Position numbers and translations under genes: made by a program. From assembly GCF_014837165.1 (NCBI RefSeq), contig NZ_JACSPM010000005.1, forward strand, positions 110,404-174,403: DNA of 64,000 nt, written 5' to 3'. Source of the DNA: Microbacterium gallinarum (GTDB taxonomy: Bacteria > Actinomycetota > Actinomycetes > Actinomycetales > Microbacteriaceae). Below the pieces are notes generated by a model. That model saw only the letters and a program-made list of their open reading frames with translations, did not search any database and was not told the origin of the DNA. How positions within the stretch are numbered: position 1 is the first letter of the stretch; each line of letters opens with the position of its first letter. This document shows, one piece after another, positions 41,431 to 49,743 of the stretch.

Positions 41431-41970
41431 TCAGACGATCGAGTGGTCGTGGATCTCCGACGAGGTGCTGGTGCCGTTCAGCTCGAGGTAGAGCTGGCGC
41501 TCGGTTACCGAGAGGGTCATGGTGTTGCGGCGGGCGATCGCCGCAACGGCCGCATCGATGAACCCGGGGTCGAAGCTGTGCAGCACGATCCCCTCGGCGT
41601 TGTAGATGCGCTTGCCCGCCCACGGCGCCATCACCTTCGCGGGATCGCGGTGCGTGTACACGACGGTCCGCTCGGCGAGCCTGCTGCCGTGGTGGAGACG
41701 CTCGGCGTCGGGGGCGCCGACCTCGATCCACGCGGTCACGCGGCCGGTGAGGTCGCGCACGAGCACGGCGGGCTCGTCGGTCGCCGAGATGCCCTCGCTG
41801 AAGGCGATGCCCTCCTCGTACTCGAGGCAGTACGCGAGCACGCGCGTCATCATGAACGCGTCCGTCTCAGACGGATGCCGCGCCACACGCAGCGTGAGGT
41901 CTTCATACACACCGCGATCGACGTCGGCCAGGGACACGTCGAAGGTGTGGATGGTCGCGCCGAGTGCCAT
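41431..41970 (-). CDS. YaeQ-family protein
   Basis: A 179-residue soluble protein. MALGATIHTFDVSLADVDRGVYEDLTLRVARHPSETDAFMMTRVLAYCLEYEEGIAFS, then EPAVLVRDLTGRVTAWIEVGAPDAERLH and YTHRD, are the YaeQ signature; the fold is related to PD-(D/E)XK nucleases, although the catalytic role of YaeQ is not established. TAGGCT, 8 nt before ATG 41970, shares the TAG stop codon of the upstream gene at 41982. Confidence 0.9.
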   Translation of the reverse strand: MALGATIHTFDVSLADVDRGVYEDLTLRVARHPSETDAFMMTRVLAYCLEYEEGIAFSEGISATDEPAVLVRDLTGRVTAWIEVGAPDAERLHHGSRLAERTVVYTHRDPAKVMAPWAGKRIYNAEGIVLHSFDPGFIDAAVAAIARRNTMTLSVTERQLYLELNGTSTSSEIHDHSIV

Positions 41971-41978
41971 AGCCGACG

Positions 41979-41984
41979 AGCCTA
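41979..41984 (-). promoter_or_regulatory. -10 box TAGGCT overlapping an upstream stop codon
   Basis: The TAG is the stop codon of the 70-residue gene; the box is 8 nt before ATG 41970. Confidence 0.5.
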
Positions 41985-42194
41985 GACGATGCGGGGTCGG
42001 GGAGCGGGCGGCGGCGGAACCTCCTTGGCCGCGATGATGTCGGCCCGTGCGATGCGCTCGACACCGCGCTTTCCGTCGACGACGACGGTCTCGGCATCCG
42101 CTTCCAGCAGCTCTCCGAGCGCGTCGGTCGCCTGCCCCGAGGGCAGCAGGTAGCGCACGACGACCCGGTGGCCGGGCTCGGGAAGCGTCACCAT
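41982..42194 (-). CDS. Small SH3-like protein
   Basis: A 70-residue protein (EPGHRVVVRYLLPSGQATDALGELLEADAETVVVDGKRGVERIARADIIAAKEVPPPP). The alternating hydrophobic strands and the VERIARADIIAAKEVPP end look like the SH3-like N-terminal domain of the mycobacterial Rv0428c-type acetyltransferases, standing alone; this comparison is from memory. It overlaps the end of the SDR gene upstream by 7 bp and so is translated with it. Confidence 0.7.
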   Translation of the reverse strand: MVTLPEPGHRVVVRYLLPSGQATDALGELLEADAETVVVDGKRGVERIARADIIAAKEVPPPPAPRPRIV

Positions 42195-43666
42195 GCGCCG
42201 GGCGCGTAGTCCTTGAGGAACACGCCGAACAGGTCTTCGCCGGCCTCGCCGCGCACGATCGGGTCGTAGACGCGGGCGGCCCCGTCGACGAGGTCGAGCG
42301 GCGCGTGGAAGCCCTCCTCGGCGAGACGCACCTTCGTCGGGTGCGGGCGCTCGTCGGTGATCCAGCCGGTGTCGACGCTCGTCATCAGGATGCGGTCGGT
42401 CTCGAACATCTCGCGCGCACTCGTGCGGGTGAGCATGTTGACGGCCGCCTTGGCCATGTTGGTGTGCGGATGCCCCGGCCCTTTGTACCCGCGGTTGAAG
42501 ACACCCTCCATCGCGCTGACGTTCACCACGTATGTGCGCCGAGCCGGGCTGGCGGCGAGCGACGGGCGCAGTCGCGAGATGAGGAGGAAGGGCGCGGTCG
42601 TGTTCGCGAGCTGCACCTCGAGCATCTCGAGCGGGTCGACCTCGTCCACCCGCTGCACCCACGAGTTGGAGTGGTCGAGGTCGGGGATGAGCCCGCCCGC
42701 GTCGATCGCCGTGCCCGCCGCGAGGCGGTCGAGCGAGCTCGAGCCCGCGGCCATCGCCTGCTCGGTGAGCTCGTCGGCGCGCGCGGCCGCGGCGGCGAGG
42801 ATCGGGTGCGCGGTGACCGACCGCTCCAGCGCCTGCGGATGCTGGTCGTTCGTGTGGCCGAACGTGACGAGCTCGGGCAGCGGGCCGTTCGGCAGCGGCG
42901 CGAGTTCGGCGTCGACCAGCGGCTGGTATGCACCCGGCGAACGACGGACGGTCTGCGTCGCGTTGTTGATCAGGATGTCGAGCGGTCCGGCGGCGGCGAT
43001 CTCGTCGGCGAGGCCGATCACCTGCGCCGGATCGCGCAGGTCGATGCCGACGATCTTGAGCCGGTCGATCCAGTCGCCGGCGTCGGGCAGGCCGCTGAAG
43101 CGGCGCACGGCATCGCGCGGGAAGCGGGTCGTGATCGTGGTGTGCGCGCCGTCGCGCAGCAGTCGAAGCGCGATGTACATGCCGATCTTCGCGCGGCCGC
43201 CGGTCAGCAGGGCGCGCTTGCCGGTCAGGTCGGTGCGGGCGTTGCGCTTCTCGTGGCTCATCGCCGCGCAGGTGGGGCAGAGCTGGTGGTAGAACGCGTC
43301 GACCACCGTGTACGGCTGCTTGCAGATGTAGCAGCCGCGCGCCTTGAGGAGCGTGCCGGCCGTCGGTGCGGTCGTGGACGTGCTGATCGGGATGCCGCGC
43401 GTCTCGTCGTCGATCCGGTCGGGTGCTCCGGTGGCCGTCGCCGCGACGACGGCCTTGTCGGCCTGGGCGATCGCCTCGCGGATCTCGCGCCGCCGCTCCT
43501 TCTTGACCGCCTTGAACATCGCCGCGGTCGCGCGCCGAACGGCGATGAAGTCGGGGTGGGTCTCATCGAGCCCGGCCATGTTCCCGAGGACGCGGAGCGT
43601 CGTCTCGAGGTCGGCACGGTCGATGCCGCTCGGCGGGAGGTCGGCGGCGGGGGTCTGGTCAGGCAC
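42188..43666 (-). CDS. SDR-type oxidoreductase with zinc-ribbon insert
   Basis: A 492-residue protein. Residues 1-100 are helical and charged. CYIC...CPTC (Cys112, 115, 130, 133) form a zinc-ribbon. Residues 148-492 hold an SDR domain with TGGRAKIG (155-162), LDILINNATQ, and a VNVSAMEG Ser, followed by long inserts. I start at GTG 43666 because TAGAAT (43672-43677) lies 5 nt before it; an upstream ATG at 43690 would place the promoter inside the gene. Divergent NUDIX gene upstream. Confidence 0.83.
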   Translation of the reverse strand: MPDQTPAADLPPSGIDRADLETTLRVLGNMAGLDETHPDFIAVRRATAAMFKAVKKERRREIREAIAQADKAVVAATATGAPDRIDDETRGIPISTSTTAPTAGTLLKARGCYICKQPYTVVDAFYHQLCPTCAAMSHEKRNARTDLTGKRALLTGGRAKIGMYIALRLLRDGAHTTITTRFPRDAVRRFSGLPDAGDWIDRLKIVGIDLRDPAQVIGLADEIAAAGPLDILINNATQTVRRSPGAYQPLVDAELAPLPNGPLPELVTFGHTNDQHPQALERSVTAHPILAAAAARADELTEQAMAAGSSSLDRLAAGTAIDAGGLIPDLDHSNSWVQRVDEVDPLEMLEVQLANTTAPFLLISRLRPSLAASPARRTYVVNVSAMEGVFNRGYKGPGHPHTNMAKAAVNMLTRTSAREMFETDRILMTSVDTGWITDERPHPTKVRLAEEGFHAPLDLVDGAARVYDPIVRGEAGEDLFGVFLKDYAPGAW

Positions 43667-43671
43667 ACGCG

Positions 43672-43677
43672 ATTCTA
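43672..43677 (-). promoter_or_regulatory. -10 box TAGAAT, zinc-ribbon SDR gene
   Basis: Minus-strand TAGAAT, 5 nt before GTG 43666; nearly back to back with the divergent NUDIX -10. Confidence 0.55.
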
Positions 43678-43703
43678 CGTCGGCCCGCATGGGCGCGACC
43701 TGT

Positions 43704-43709
43704 TAGCGT
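43704..43709 (+). promoter_or_regulatory. -10 box TAGCGT, NUDIX gene
   Basis: TAGCGT preceded by a TG-type extension (TGT), 6 nt before GTG 43716. Confidence 0.6.
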
Positions 43710-43715
43710 GCCGGG

Positions 43716-44132
43716 GTGACCACCCCGCCCGACGAGCCGACGCCGCCCCGCCGCATCCACGTGTCGGCCGCGGTCATCCTCGACGAGCACGGCCGGCTGC
43801 TGCTGGTGCGCAAGGAGGGGACGACGGCGTTCATGCAGCCGGGCGGCAAGCCCGAACCGGGCGAATCCCCGGATGAGACCCTCAGCCGCGAGCTGGCCGA
43901 GGAACTCGGCATCCATGTGCCCGTCGACGACCTCCGCTCGCTGGGCGCCTTCACCGCCGCGGCCGCGAATGAGCCCGGCTGCCTCGTCGTCGCCGACGTG
44001 TTCGCCGCCGACATCCGCTCGCAGAGTCCCACGGTCGGCGCCGAGATCGCCGAGCTGCGCTGGATCACGCGCGCTGACGCCGAGTCGCTCGAGGTCGCGC
44101 CTCTCGCGCGCGAGAACTTCCTGCCCGACTGA
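43716..44132 (+). CDS. NUDIX hydrolase
   Basis: A 138-residue NUDIX hydrolase. The NUDIX box GGKPEPGESPDETLSRELAEELGI (residues 49-72) has all catalytic residues of GX5EX7REUXEEXGU. The N-terminal part (RRIHVSAAVILDEHGRLLLVRKEGTTAFMQPGGKPEPGE) is typical of DNA mismatch/oxidised-nucleotide-type members such as MutT-like enzymes. It hydrolyses a nucleoside diphosphate linked to another group; the substrate is not predictable. Leaderless GTG start. Confidence 0.92.
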   Translation: MTTPPDEPTPPRRIHVSAAVILDEHGRLLLVRKEGTTAFMQPGGKPEPGESPDETLSRELAEELGIHVPVDDLRSLGAFTAAAANEPGCLVVADVFAADIRSQSPTVGAEIAELRWITRADAESLEVAPLARENFLPD

Positions 44133-44153
44133 CGAAGCCGCGAGGGGCGACCC

Positions 44154-44447
44154 TCAGGCCGTAGGAACCGCGACCGGCGTCGCCGCCGCGAGGCTGGTCT
44201 CCCGCCGCACGCGCATCCCCTCCGCGATGGCCGCCAGCGCATCACCCAGCGACGGGTACTCGTCGACGCCGGCACGGCCGTGCACCCAGAGCACGTAGAC
44301 GATCTGGTCCTTGCACTCGAGGTAGGCGACCACACGGTGGGGATCGCTCCGCTCTGCGAGAGCGTCGCACGCGACCCACCCGCCGTTGCCCACCCAGACG
44401 AGGTCGGGCCGGGGATCGCCCCCGGTGATCACATGCGTCATCTCCAT
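44154..44447 (-). CDS. Small uncharacterised protein
   Basis: A 97-residue soluble protein (MTHVITGGDPRPDLVWVGNGGWVACDALAERSDPHRVVAYLECKDQIVYVLWVHGRAGVDEYPSLGDALAAIAEGM). I start at ATG 44447 because AGGAGG is 7 nt before it; the in-frame ATG at 44453 is too close to that site. No family recognised. It is convergent with the NUDIX gene. Confidence 0.65.
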   Translation of the reverse strand: MEMTHVITGGDPRPDLVWVGNGGWVACDALAERSDPHRVVAYLECKDQIVYVLWVHGRAGVDEYPSLGDALAAIAEGMRVRRETSLAAATPVAVPTA

Positions 44448-44661
44448 GGCCATGCCTCCTCGCACTCGCCCGGCGTCCCACACGCCGGCCCCAGCATCCC
44501 AGCCCCCCTGCACGCGGTGGGAGGTCTTGACGAGCACCTGAATGTCTGAGTCGAAAGTGCCTCGAGGCCGATGCCGCGTCCCGACGAGCGGCGATGTAGC
44601 ACAGCCGCCGCGGGCGCCGCACCCCCTGGCACGGGCGCCGCGCACCTGCGAGCGTGGCGGA

Positions 44662-45948
44662 ATGCTGATCGACGACGGTCTCCGATTCGCCGCACGCGGC
44701 TACGACTTCAGCGCGAGCATGTGGCGCCGAGCACGTCGGGGGGCGCGCGCTGTTCCGATGCAGCTCCTCTGGCGGGAGGCGCTGTTCGTGCGGGGTGCCG
44801 ACGGCGTCGACGTGTTCTACGACGACCGGCTAGTCGCACGCCACGGCGCGATGCCCTCGATCGTGCAGGAGACCCTGTTCGGTCACGGCTCGGTGCACAG
44901 CCTCGACGGTGACGACCACCGACACCGCAAGGCGACGTTCGTCGACGTCGCGTACGAAGACGCCCAGGTCGAGCGGCTCACTCCGCTCCTCGAGCGCGAA
45001 TGGCAGGCGGAGCTCGCGGACTGGATCGCCGGCGGTCGCCGCTCCGCGTACGACGCGGCGGTGGGGGCGCTCGGTCGGGCGATCACGACGTGGGCGGGAC
45101 TGCCGGGCACGGCGGCGGCGCGCACCCGATGGTCGGCGCGACTCGCCCAGATCGTCGACGGGTTCGGCGCCCCGTACTCCCCCGCCTTCCTGCAGGCGCA
45201 GCTCAACCGCGCCTGGTCGGACCGCCACGCGGCACGGCTCATCGAAGCGGTCCGCGCCGGCTCGCTCAGTGCTCCGCCCGGCACGGCGCTGGCCGAGTGG
45301 GCGTGGCACACGAACCGAGACGGTGCTCTGCTGACGCCGCATCTCGCGGGCGTGGAGCTGCAGAACAGCATCCGCCCGATGGTGGCCGTCGCGCGGTTCG
45401 TGGCGTTCGCGGCCAAGCGGCTGCGTGAGCAGCCGGAGTGGCGAGGACGCATCGCCGCCGAGACCGGCGAGCGTGGGTCGCTCGTCGGCGGTCCGCTTGC
45501 CCTCGCGTTCGCGCAGGAGGTGCGCCGCGTGTCGCCCTTCGTGCCCATGCTGCCGGGGTGGGCGATCGCCGACGTCGAGCTCGACGGCCAGCGCGTGGGC
45601 AAGGGCGGACGCGTCGTGCTCGACATCCTCGGCTCGAACACCGACGACGAGTCGTGGGCCCGCCCCGGCGACTTCGACCCCGAACGGTTCGTCGGCGTCG
45701 ACGACTATGAGGCTCTGCGCGCCTTCGTCCCGCACGGCGGAGCGGAGGTGCGCACCGGCCACCGCTGCCCCGGCGAGAAGCTCGCGCTGGCCGGACTCTC
45801 CGCGGCGATCGCCGTGCTGAGCGACCCTCGGCTCACGGTCCTCCCGCAGGGTCTGAGCGTGAACCGTCGGCGTCTGCCGACCAAGCCGTCGTCGGGCGCG
45901 AAGGTGCGCGCCGCAGGTACGGGCGGGCGCTGTCCCTTCCACGGCTAG
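44662..45948 (+). CDS. CYP152-type P450 peroxygenase
   Basis: A 428-residue cytochrome P450 of the fatty-acid peroxygenase family, which uses H2O2 instead of a redox partner. Signatures: LFGHGSVHSLDGDDHRHRK (72-90), ELQNSIRPMVAVARFVAF with Arg238-Pro239 that bind the fatty-acid carboxylate, and FVPHGGAEVRTGHRCPGEKLAL with haem-thiolate Cys369. At the place of Gln85 in the beta-hydroxylase CYP152A1, this protein has His78, as in the decarboxylase OleT (recalled from memory). No ferredoxin gene is adjacent. Weak GAGCG/GGCGG ribosome-binding site before ATG 44662. Confidence 0.88.
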   Translation: MLIDDGLRFAARGYDFSASMWRRARRGARAVPMQLLWREALFVRGADGVDVFYDDRLVARHGAMPSIVQETLFGHGSVHSLDGDDHRHRKATFVDVAYEDAQVERLTPLLEREWQAELADWIAGGRRSAYDAAVGALGRAITTWAGLPGTAAARTRWSARLAQIVDGFGAPYSPAFLQAQLNRAWSDRHAARLIEAVRAGSLSAPPGTALAEWAWHTNRDGALLTPHLAGVELQNSIRPMVAVARFVAFAAKRLREQPEWRGRIAAETGERGSLVGGPLALAFAQEVRRVSPFVPMLPGWAIADVELDGQRVGKGGRVVLDILGSNTDDESWARPGDFDPERFVGVDDYEALRAFVPHGGAEVRTGHRCPGEKLALAGLSAAIAVLSDPRLTVLPQGLSVNRRRLPTKPSSGAKVRAAGTGGRCPFHG

Positions 45949-45984
45949 GCGGGCGGCACGCGCGATGCGCCGGTCGCCAGGCGC

Positions 45985-46000
45985 GCGCCCCTCGGGGCGC
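45985..46000. terminator. Hairpin between P450 and sulfatase genes
   Basis: GCGCCCC and GGGGCGC with a 2-nt loop, between convergent genes. Confidence 0.55.
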
Positions 46001-46014
46001 CCAGCACCCTCCGG

Positions 46015-48369
46015 TCAGGCCTTCGCCGGCATGGTGTAGGCCACGTGCACGCGCCCGATCTCCCCGTCGAATGCGAAGGGCATCCGGTCGGCGTACGCCC
46101 GCGACACGGCACCTCCGTACGCGCGGCCGATGTCGAGGCAGTCGTTGGCGGAGAACAGCAGGGGCGCGCTCACCGGGACGGTGCCCGATGCGACCTCGGC
46201 GCCGTCGACGCGCAGCACCACGGAGAGAGGTCCCCCCGGGCGCGGCTCCACATACGACGTCTCGATCTCGATCGTGTGATCGCCAGCTGGGAGGGGATCG
46301 GATGCCGCGACCGTCGTCCGCTGCACGAGGAACAGGTTGTACTCGTACGTCAGAATGCCGTCGACGACGAACGCCGTCAGCCCGCCGCCCGCTCCGCCCA
46401 GCTTGTAGAGCACGCCGTTGGCCTTCTCGCCGACCGTCACCTCGATGGAGACCGTGTTGGGCTTGTTCCCCAGCGCCGGCGCGCAGAACTCCGGCACGCG
46501 CACGGTGTCACCCGTCATGTCCCACTCCGTGTACGGCGGTGAGATGCGCAGTTCCGGGTGGAACGGCACGACCCACAGACCCCCGCCGACCGGAAGCACT
46601 TTGTTCTTCGCCGCCTCGATCGCGAAGAGCTCCTTCATCGCGGCGAGCCTCTCGGGATGCTGGGCGGCGAGGTCGTTCGCCTGGCTCCAGTCCGCATCGA
46701 CGTTGTAGAGCTCCCACACGTCTTTGTCGGGCGTCCATGTGGCGATGCCGGGCGGCACACCCGGAACCCAGGGAAGTCGCGGACCGGTGGTCGATGCCAT
46801 CCAGCCGTCCTCGTAGATCGAGCGGCTGGCCATGATCTCGAAGTACTGCACGCGATGCCGGCCCTCGGCCGCCTTGTCGTCGATCGAGTACGCGAAGCTC
46901 GTGCCGTCGATGGGATCCTGCGGGATGCCGTTGACCGTATCGGGGTGCGAGATACCGAGGATCTCGTAGATCGTCGGCGCGAGATCGATCACGTGGTGGA
47001 ACTGCGTGCGGGGCTCGGGATCGTGCTCGATCCGCGCGGGCCACCGGATGAACATCGGGTTGCGCGTGCCGCCCAGATGCGACGCCATGAGCTTCATGCC
47101 CTGGTAGGGCGACGACCCCGCCCAGGCCCACGCCGCGTGGTACTGGTTGTCGGTCGCCGGCGTGCCCAGGGCGTCGAGGCCGCCGAGCTCCTCGAGCGCG
47201 GCGATGTGCTGGTCGACCGTCGTCGGGATCATGTTCTGTGCGAGCAGTTCGCTGATCGTGCCGTTCTGCCCCTCGCCCGACGAGCCGTTGTCGCCCCAGA
47301 TGTAGACCACGATGGTGTTGTCCGCGTACCCGAGGCTCTCCAGCTCGTCGACCACGCGCCCGGCCTGCACGTCGGCGTGCTCGCCGAAGCCCGCGCACAG
47401 CTCCATGAGCCGCGCCTGGAACGGCTTCTGGTGATCGGGGATGTCGTCCCAGCCCTGCAGCGACTCCGGCCGCGGGGTCAGCACCGCGTCGTCGGGCACC
47501 CAGCCCGCCGCCTTCGCACCCGCCAGAGCGTCTTCGCGATAGGCATCCCATCCATCGTCGAAGACGCCCTTGTACTTGTCGGCCCACTCCTGGTGGACGT
47601 GGTGCGGCCCGTGGATGGCGCCGGTCGCCCAGTACATGAAGAACGGCTTGTCGGGTGAGAGCGCCTTGTGGTCGCGCAGCCACGCGATGGCGTCGTCGGC
47701 GATGTCCTCGCTGAGGTGGTAGCCCTCTTCCGGCGACTTCGGCGGCAGGACGCTCGTGGTGTTGCGCACGAGGTTCGGCTCGTACTGAGAGGCCTCGCCG
47801 GCGAGGAAGCCGTAGAAGTACTCGAACCCGTTGCCCGTCGGCCAGTTGTCGTAGGGCCCGGCCTTCGTCGTCTCCTCGGCGGGGGTGTTGTGCCACTTGC
47901 CCCACGCCGCAGTCGAGTAGCCGTAGTTGCGCAGCACCTCGGGGATCGTCGCACTGCTCTTGGGGATGTGGCCCGAGTAGCCGTCCCAGTCGTTGGCGAG
48001 TTCGGCGATCTGCCCCGCCCCGACCCGATGGTGGTTGCGACCGGTGAGCAGAGACGCGCGGGTCGGCGAGCACATCGCCGTCGTGTGGAAGCGGTTGTAG
48101 CCGATGCCCGTCTCTCGGATGCGTTCGAGCGTCGGAGTGTCGATCCTTCCGCCGATCGGCGCGGGCAGCGCGGGCCCGGCGTCGTCGATGAGGATCACCA
48201 GGATGTTCGGTGCGTCGTCACCGAGGTGCTGCTCGGGCGGAAGAGGAGAGTAGGTCGACTCGGCGAGGGTGCGACCGGCATAGCTGCCCGACGGCTTCGG
48301 GGGGAACGGCAGTGACCGGGCGGGGGGAAGCGGACCTCCCACGATCGATGTCTTGTTCTCTTCGGTCAT
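46015..48369 (-). CDS. Arylsulfatase-like sulfatase
   Basis: A 784-residue type I sulfatase without a signal peptide. The catalytic CSPTRASLLTG begins at Cys100, which must be converted to formylglycine. Metal-binding segments NILVILIDDAGPALP and YIWGDNGSSGEGQNG are present, along with a HHVIDLAPTIYEILGI motif. The C-terminal 200 residues form a beta-rich module (VSIEVTVGEKANGVLYKLGG...). It cleaves sulfate esters. No formylglycine-generating enzyme gene lies in the window. Adjacent CorA is divergent. Confidence 0.92.
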   Translation of the reverse strand: MTEENKTSIVGGPLPPARSLPFPPKPSGSYAGRTLAESTYSPLPPEQHLGDDAPNILVILIDDAGPALPAPIGGRIDTPTLERIRETGIGYNRFHTTAMCSPTRASLLTGRNHHRVGAGQIAELANDWDGYSGHIPKSSATIPEVLRNYGYSTAAWGKWHNTPAEETTKAGPYDNWPTGNGFEYFYGFLAGEASQYEPNLVRNTTSVLPPKSPEEGYHLSEDIADDAIAWLRDHKALSPDKPFFMYWATGAIHGPHHVHQEWADKYKGVFDDGWDAYREDALAGAKAAGWVPDDAVLTPRPESLQGWDDIPDHQKPFQARLMELCAGFGEHADVQAGRVVDELESLGYADNTIVVYIWGDNGSSGEGQNGTISELLAQNMIPTTVDQHIAALEELGGLDALGTPATDNQYHAAWAWAGSSPYQGMKLMASHLGGTRNPMFIRWPARIEHDPEPRTQFHHVIDLAPTIYEILGISHPDTVNGIPQDPIDGTSFAYSIDDKAAEGRHRVQYFEIMASRSIYEDGWMASTTGPRLPWVPGVPPGIATWTPDKDVWELYNVDADWSQANDLAAQHPERLAAMKELFAIEAAKNKVLPVGGGLWVVPFHPELRISPPYTEWDMTGDTVRVPEFCAPALGNKPNTVSIEVTVGEKANGVLYKLGGAGGGLTAFVVDGILTYEYNLFLVQRTTVAASDPLPAGDHTIEIETSYVEPRPGGPLSVVLRVDGAEVASGTVPVSAPLLFSANDCLDIGRAYGGAVSRAYADRMPFAFDGEIGRVHVAYTMPAKA

Positions 48370-48618
48370 CTCGATGCCCTCTCGTCACAGTCCGTGTCGT
48401 CCGGCCGAGGTCGCGCAGCGGTGAGGATGCGGCCCCCCGGTCACAGGACTGGAGCGTAGGGGGGATGCCTCGGGTGGGGCATCACCCGCATCGGGCGATG
48501 GCGAAGCGCGCCACGGCCGTCCCCACGGCCGAGCGGTTGTCAAGCCCCGTCCGTGCTCGCAGGCACGAGGGCGACACTTCGACGCGGTGGCGCCGGCCAC
48601 CCCACGAAGGAGTGCACC

Positions 48619-49701
48619 ATGTCGACCAGTTCAGGACGGGCCCCCACCACCGAGCCGCGACTATCCTCACCCACGGCCGACGACGGCCCACAGGAGGGTT
48701 CGGGCGCGCAGCCGGGCAGGCTGCGGGGGTTCCGCCTCACACCCGACATCGAGGAGCTGGACGACTTCGAGCTCGACGAGATCCCCAAGGTCGTCGCTCG
48801 TGCGAGGCGACACGGCGACTTCGTGTGGCTGCATCTTGTCGAGCCCGAGGAGGAGACCGTCGAGCAGGCTCGCACGATCCTCGGCGTCCATCCGATCGCC
48901 GCCGCCGACGTGGCCTCCGGTCGGCAGCAGCCGAAGGTGCAGAAGTTCGCGGAGCATCTGTTCGTCATGCTGTGGAGCATCCTCGAGCACGAGGAGTCGG
49001 ACGCGCTGGTGCTCGGCCAGACGTACCTCTATATCGGCGAAGGGTGGCTGCTCACCGTGCAGCGGTCCGAGGGCGGGAAGCTCCCCGACCTCCGCGCACT
49101 GCTCGAAGAAGCGCCCGAAGACCTCCGCAACGGCACCATGCCTGCCGCCTACACGATCATGGCGAACGTCGTCGACGGGTACGCGAAAGCCGCCGCCGAC
49201 GTCGAGACCGAACTCGAGGAGCTCGAGGAGCAGGTGTTCAACGACGCGACGGCGGAGGACCACCGGAGGATCTACAAGATCCGCAAGGACATCGGCCGTG
49301 TCGACCGGGCGGTCTCGAGCATCGCCGCCGCGCTGCGCGAGAGCACCGATCATCTCGAGTCGCTGACGGTCGGCAACGAGCACATCGTGCCCTACCTCCA
49401 CGACCTCCTCGACGACGCCGCCGGCACGGCCGCTCTCATCAACAACCAGAGCAAAGCGCTCGACGCGATCCTCTCCAGTCACGAGAACAACGTCGCCGCG
49501 CGGCAGAACCAGGACATGCGCACGATCTCCGCCTTTGCCGCGCTCCTCGCGCTGCCGACGCTGATCGCCGGCCTGTACGGCATGAACTTCAAGAACATCC
49601 CGCTGGTGCAGTGGCAGTACGGGTGGGTGGCCATCGGCGTCGCGATGGTCATCGTCGACATCGTCATCTACGTCATGTTCAAGCGCCGGAACTGGCTGTG
49701 A
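48619..49701 (+). CDS. corA: CorA-type magnesium/cobalt transporter
   Basis: A 360-residue CorA-family channel. The large N-terminal cytoplasmic domain (40-290) is rich in acidic helices (VETELEELEEQVFNDATAEDHRRIYKIRKDI). The two C-terminal membrane segments carry the YGMNF selectivity motif (TLIAGLYGMNFKNIP). It imports Mg2+, possibly Co2+ or Ni2+. GAAGGAG precedes ATG 48619. The 249-bp gap to the divergent sulfatase gene (48370-48618) holds no recognised riboswitch. Confidence 0.93.
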   Translation: MSTSSGRAPTTEPRLSSPTADDGPQEGSGAQPGRLRGFRLTPDIEELDDFELDEIPKVVARARRHGDFVWLHLVEPEEETVEQARTILGVHPIAAADVASGRQQPKVQKFAEHLFVMLWSILEHEESDALVLGQTYLYIGEGWLLTVQRSEGGKLPDLRALLEEAPEDLRNGTMPAAYTIMANVVDGYAKAAADVETELEELEEQVFNDATAEDHRRIYKIRKDIGRVDRAVSSIAAALRESTDHLESLTVGNEHIVPYLHDLLDDAAGTAALINNQSKALDAILSSHENNVAARQNQDMRTISAFAALLALPTLIAGLYGMNFKNIPLVQWQYGWVAIGVAMVIVDIVIYVMFKRRNWL

Positions 49702-49743
49702 TGCCGACGCGGAGAAGGGATGCCGCCGCCCGCGGCGCAGTCC

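Noticed and set aside
48370..48618. M-box magnesium riboswitch before corA
   Set aside because: The 249-bp gap shows no M-box-like conserved segments; only small local hairpins.
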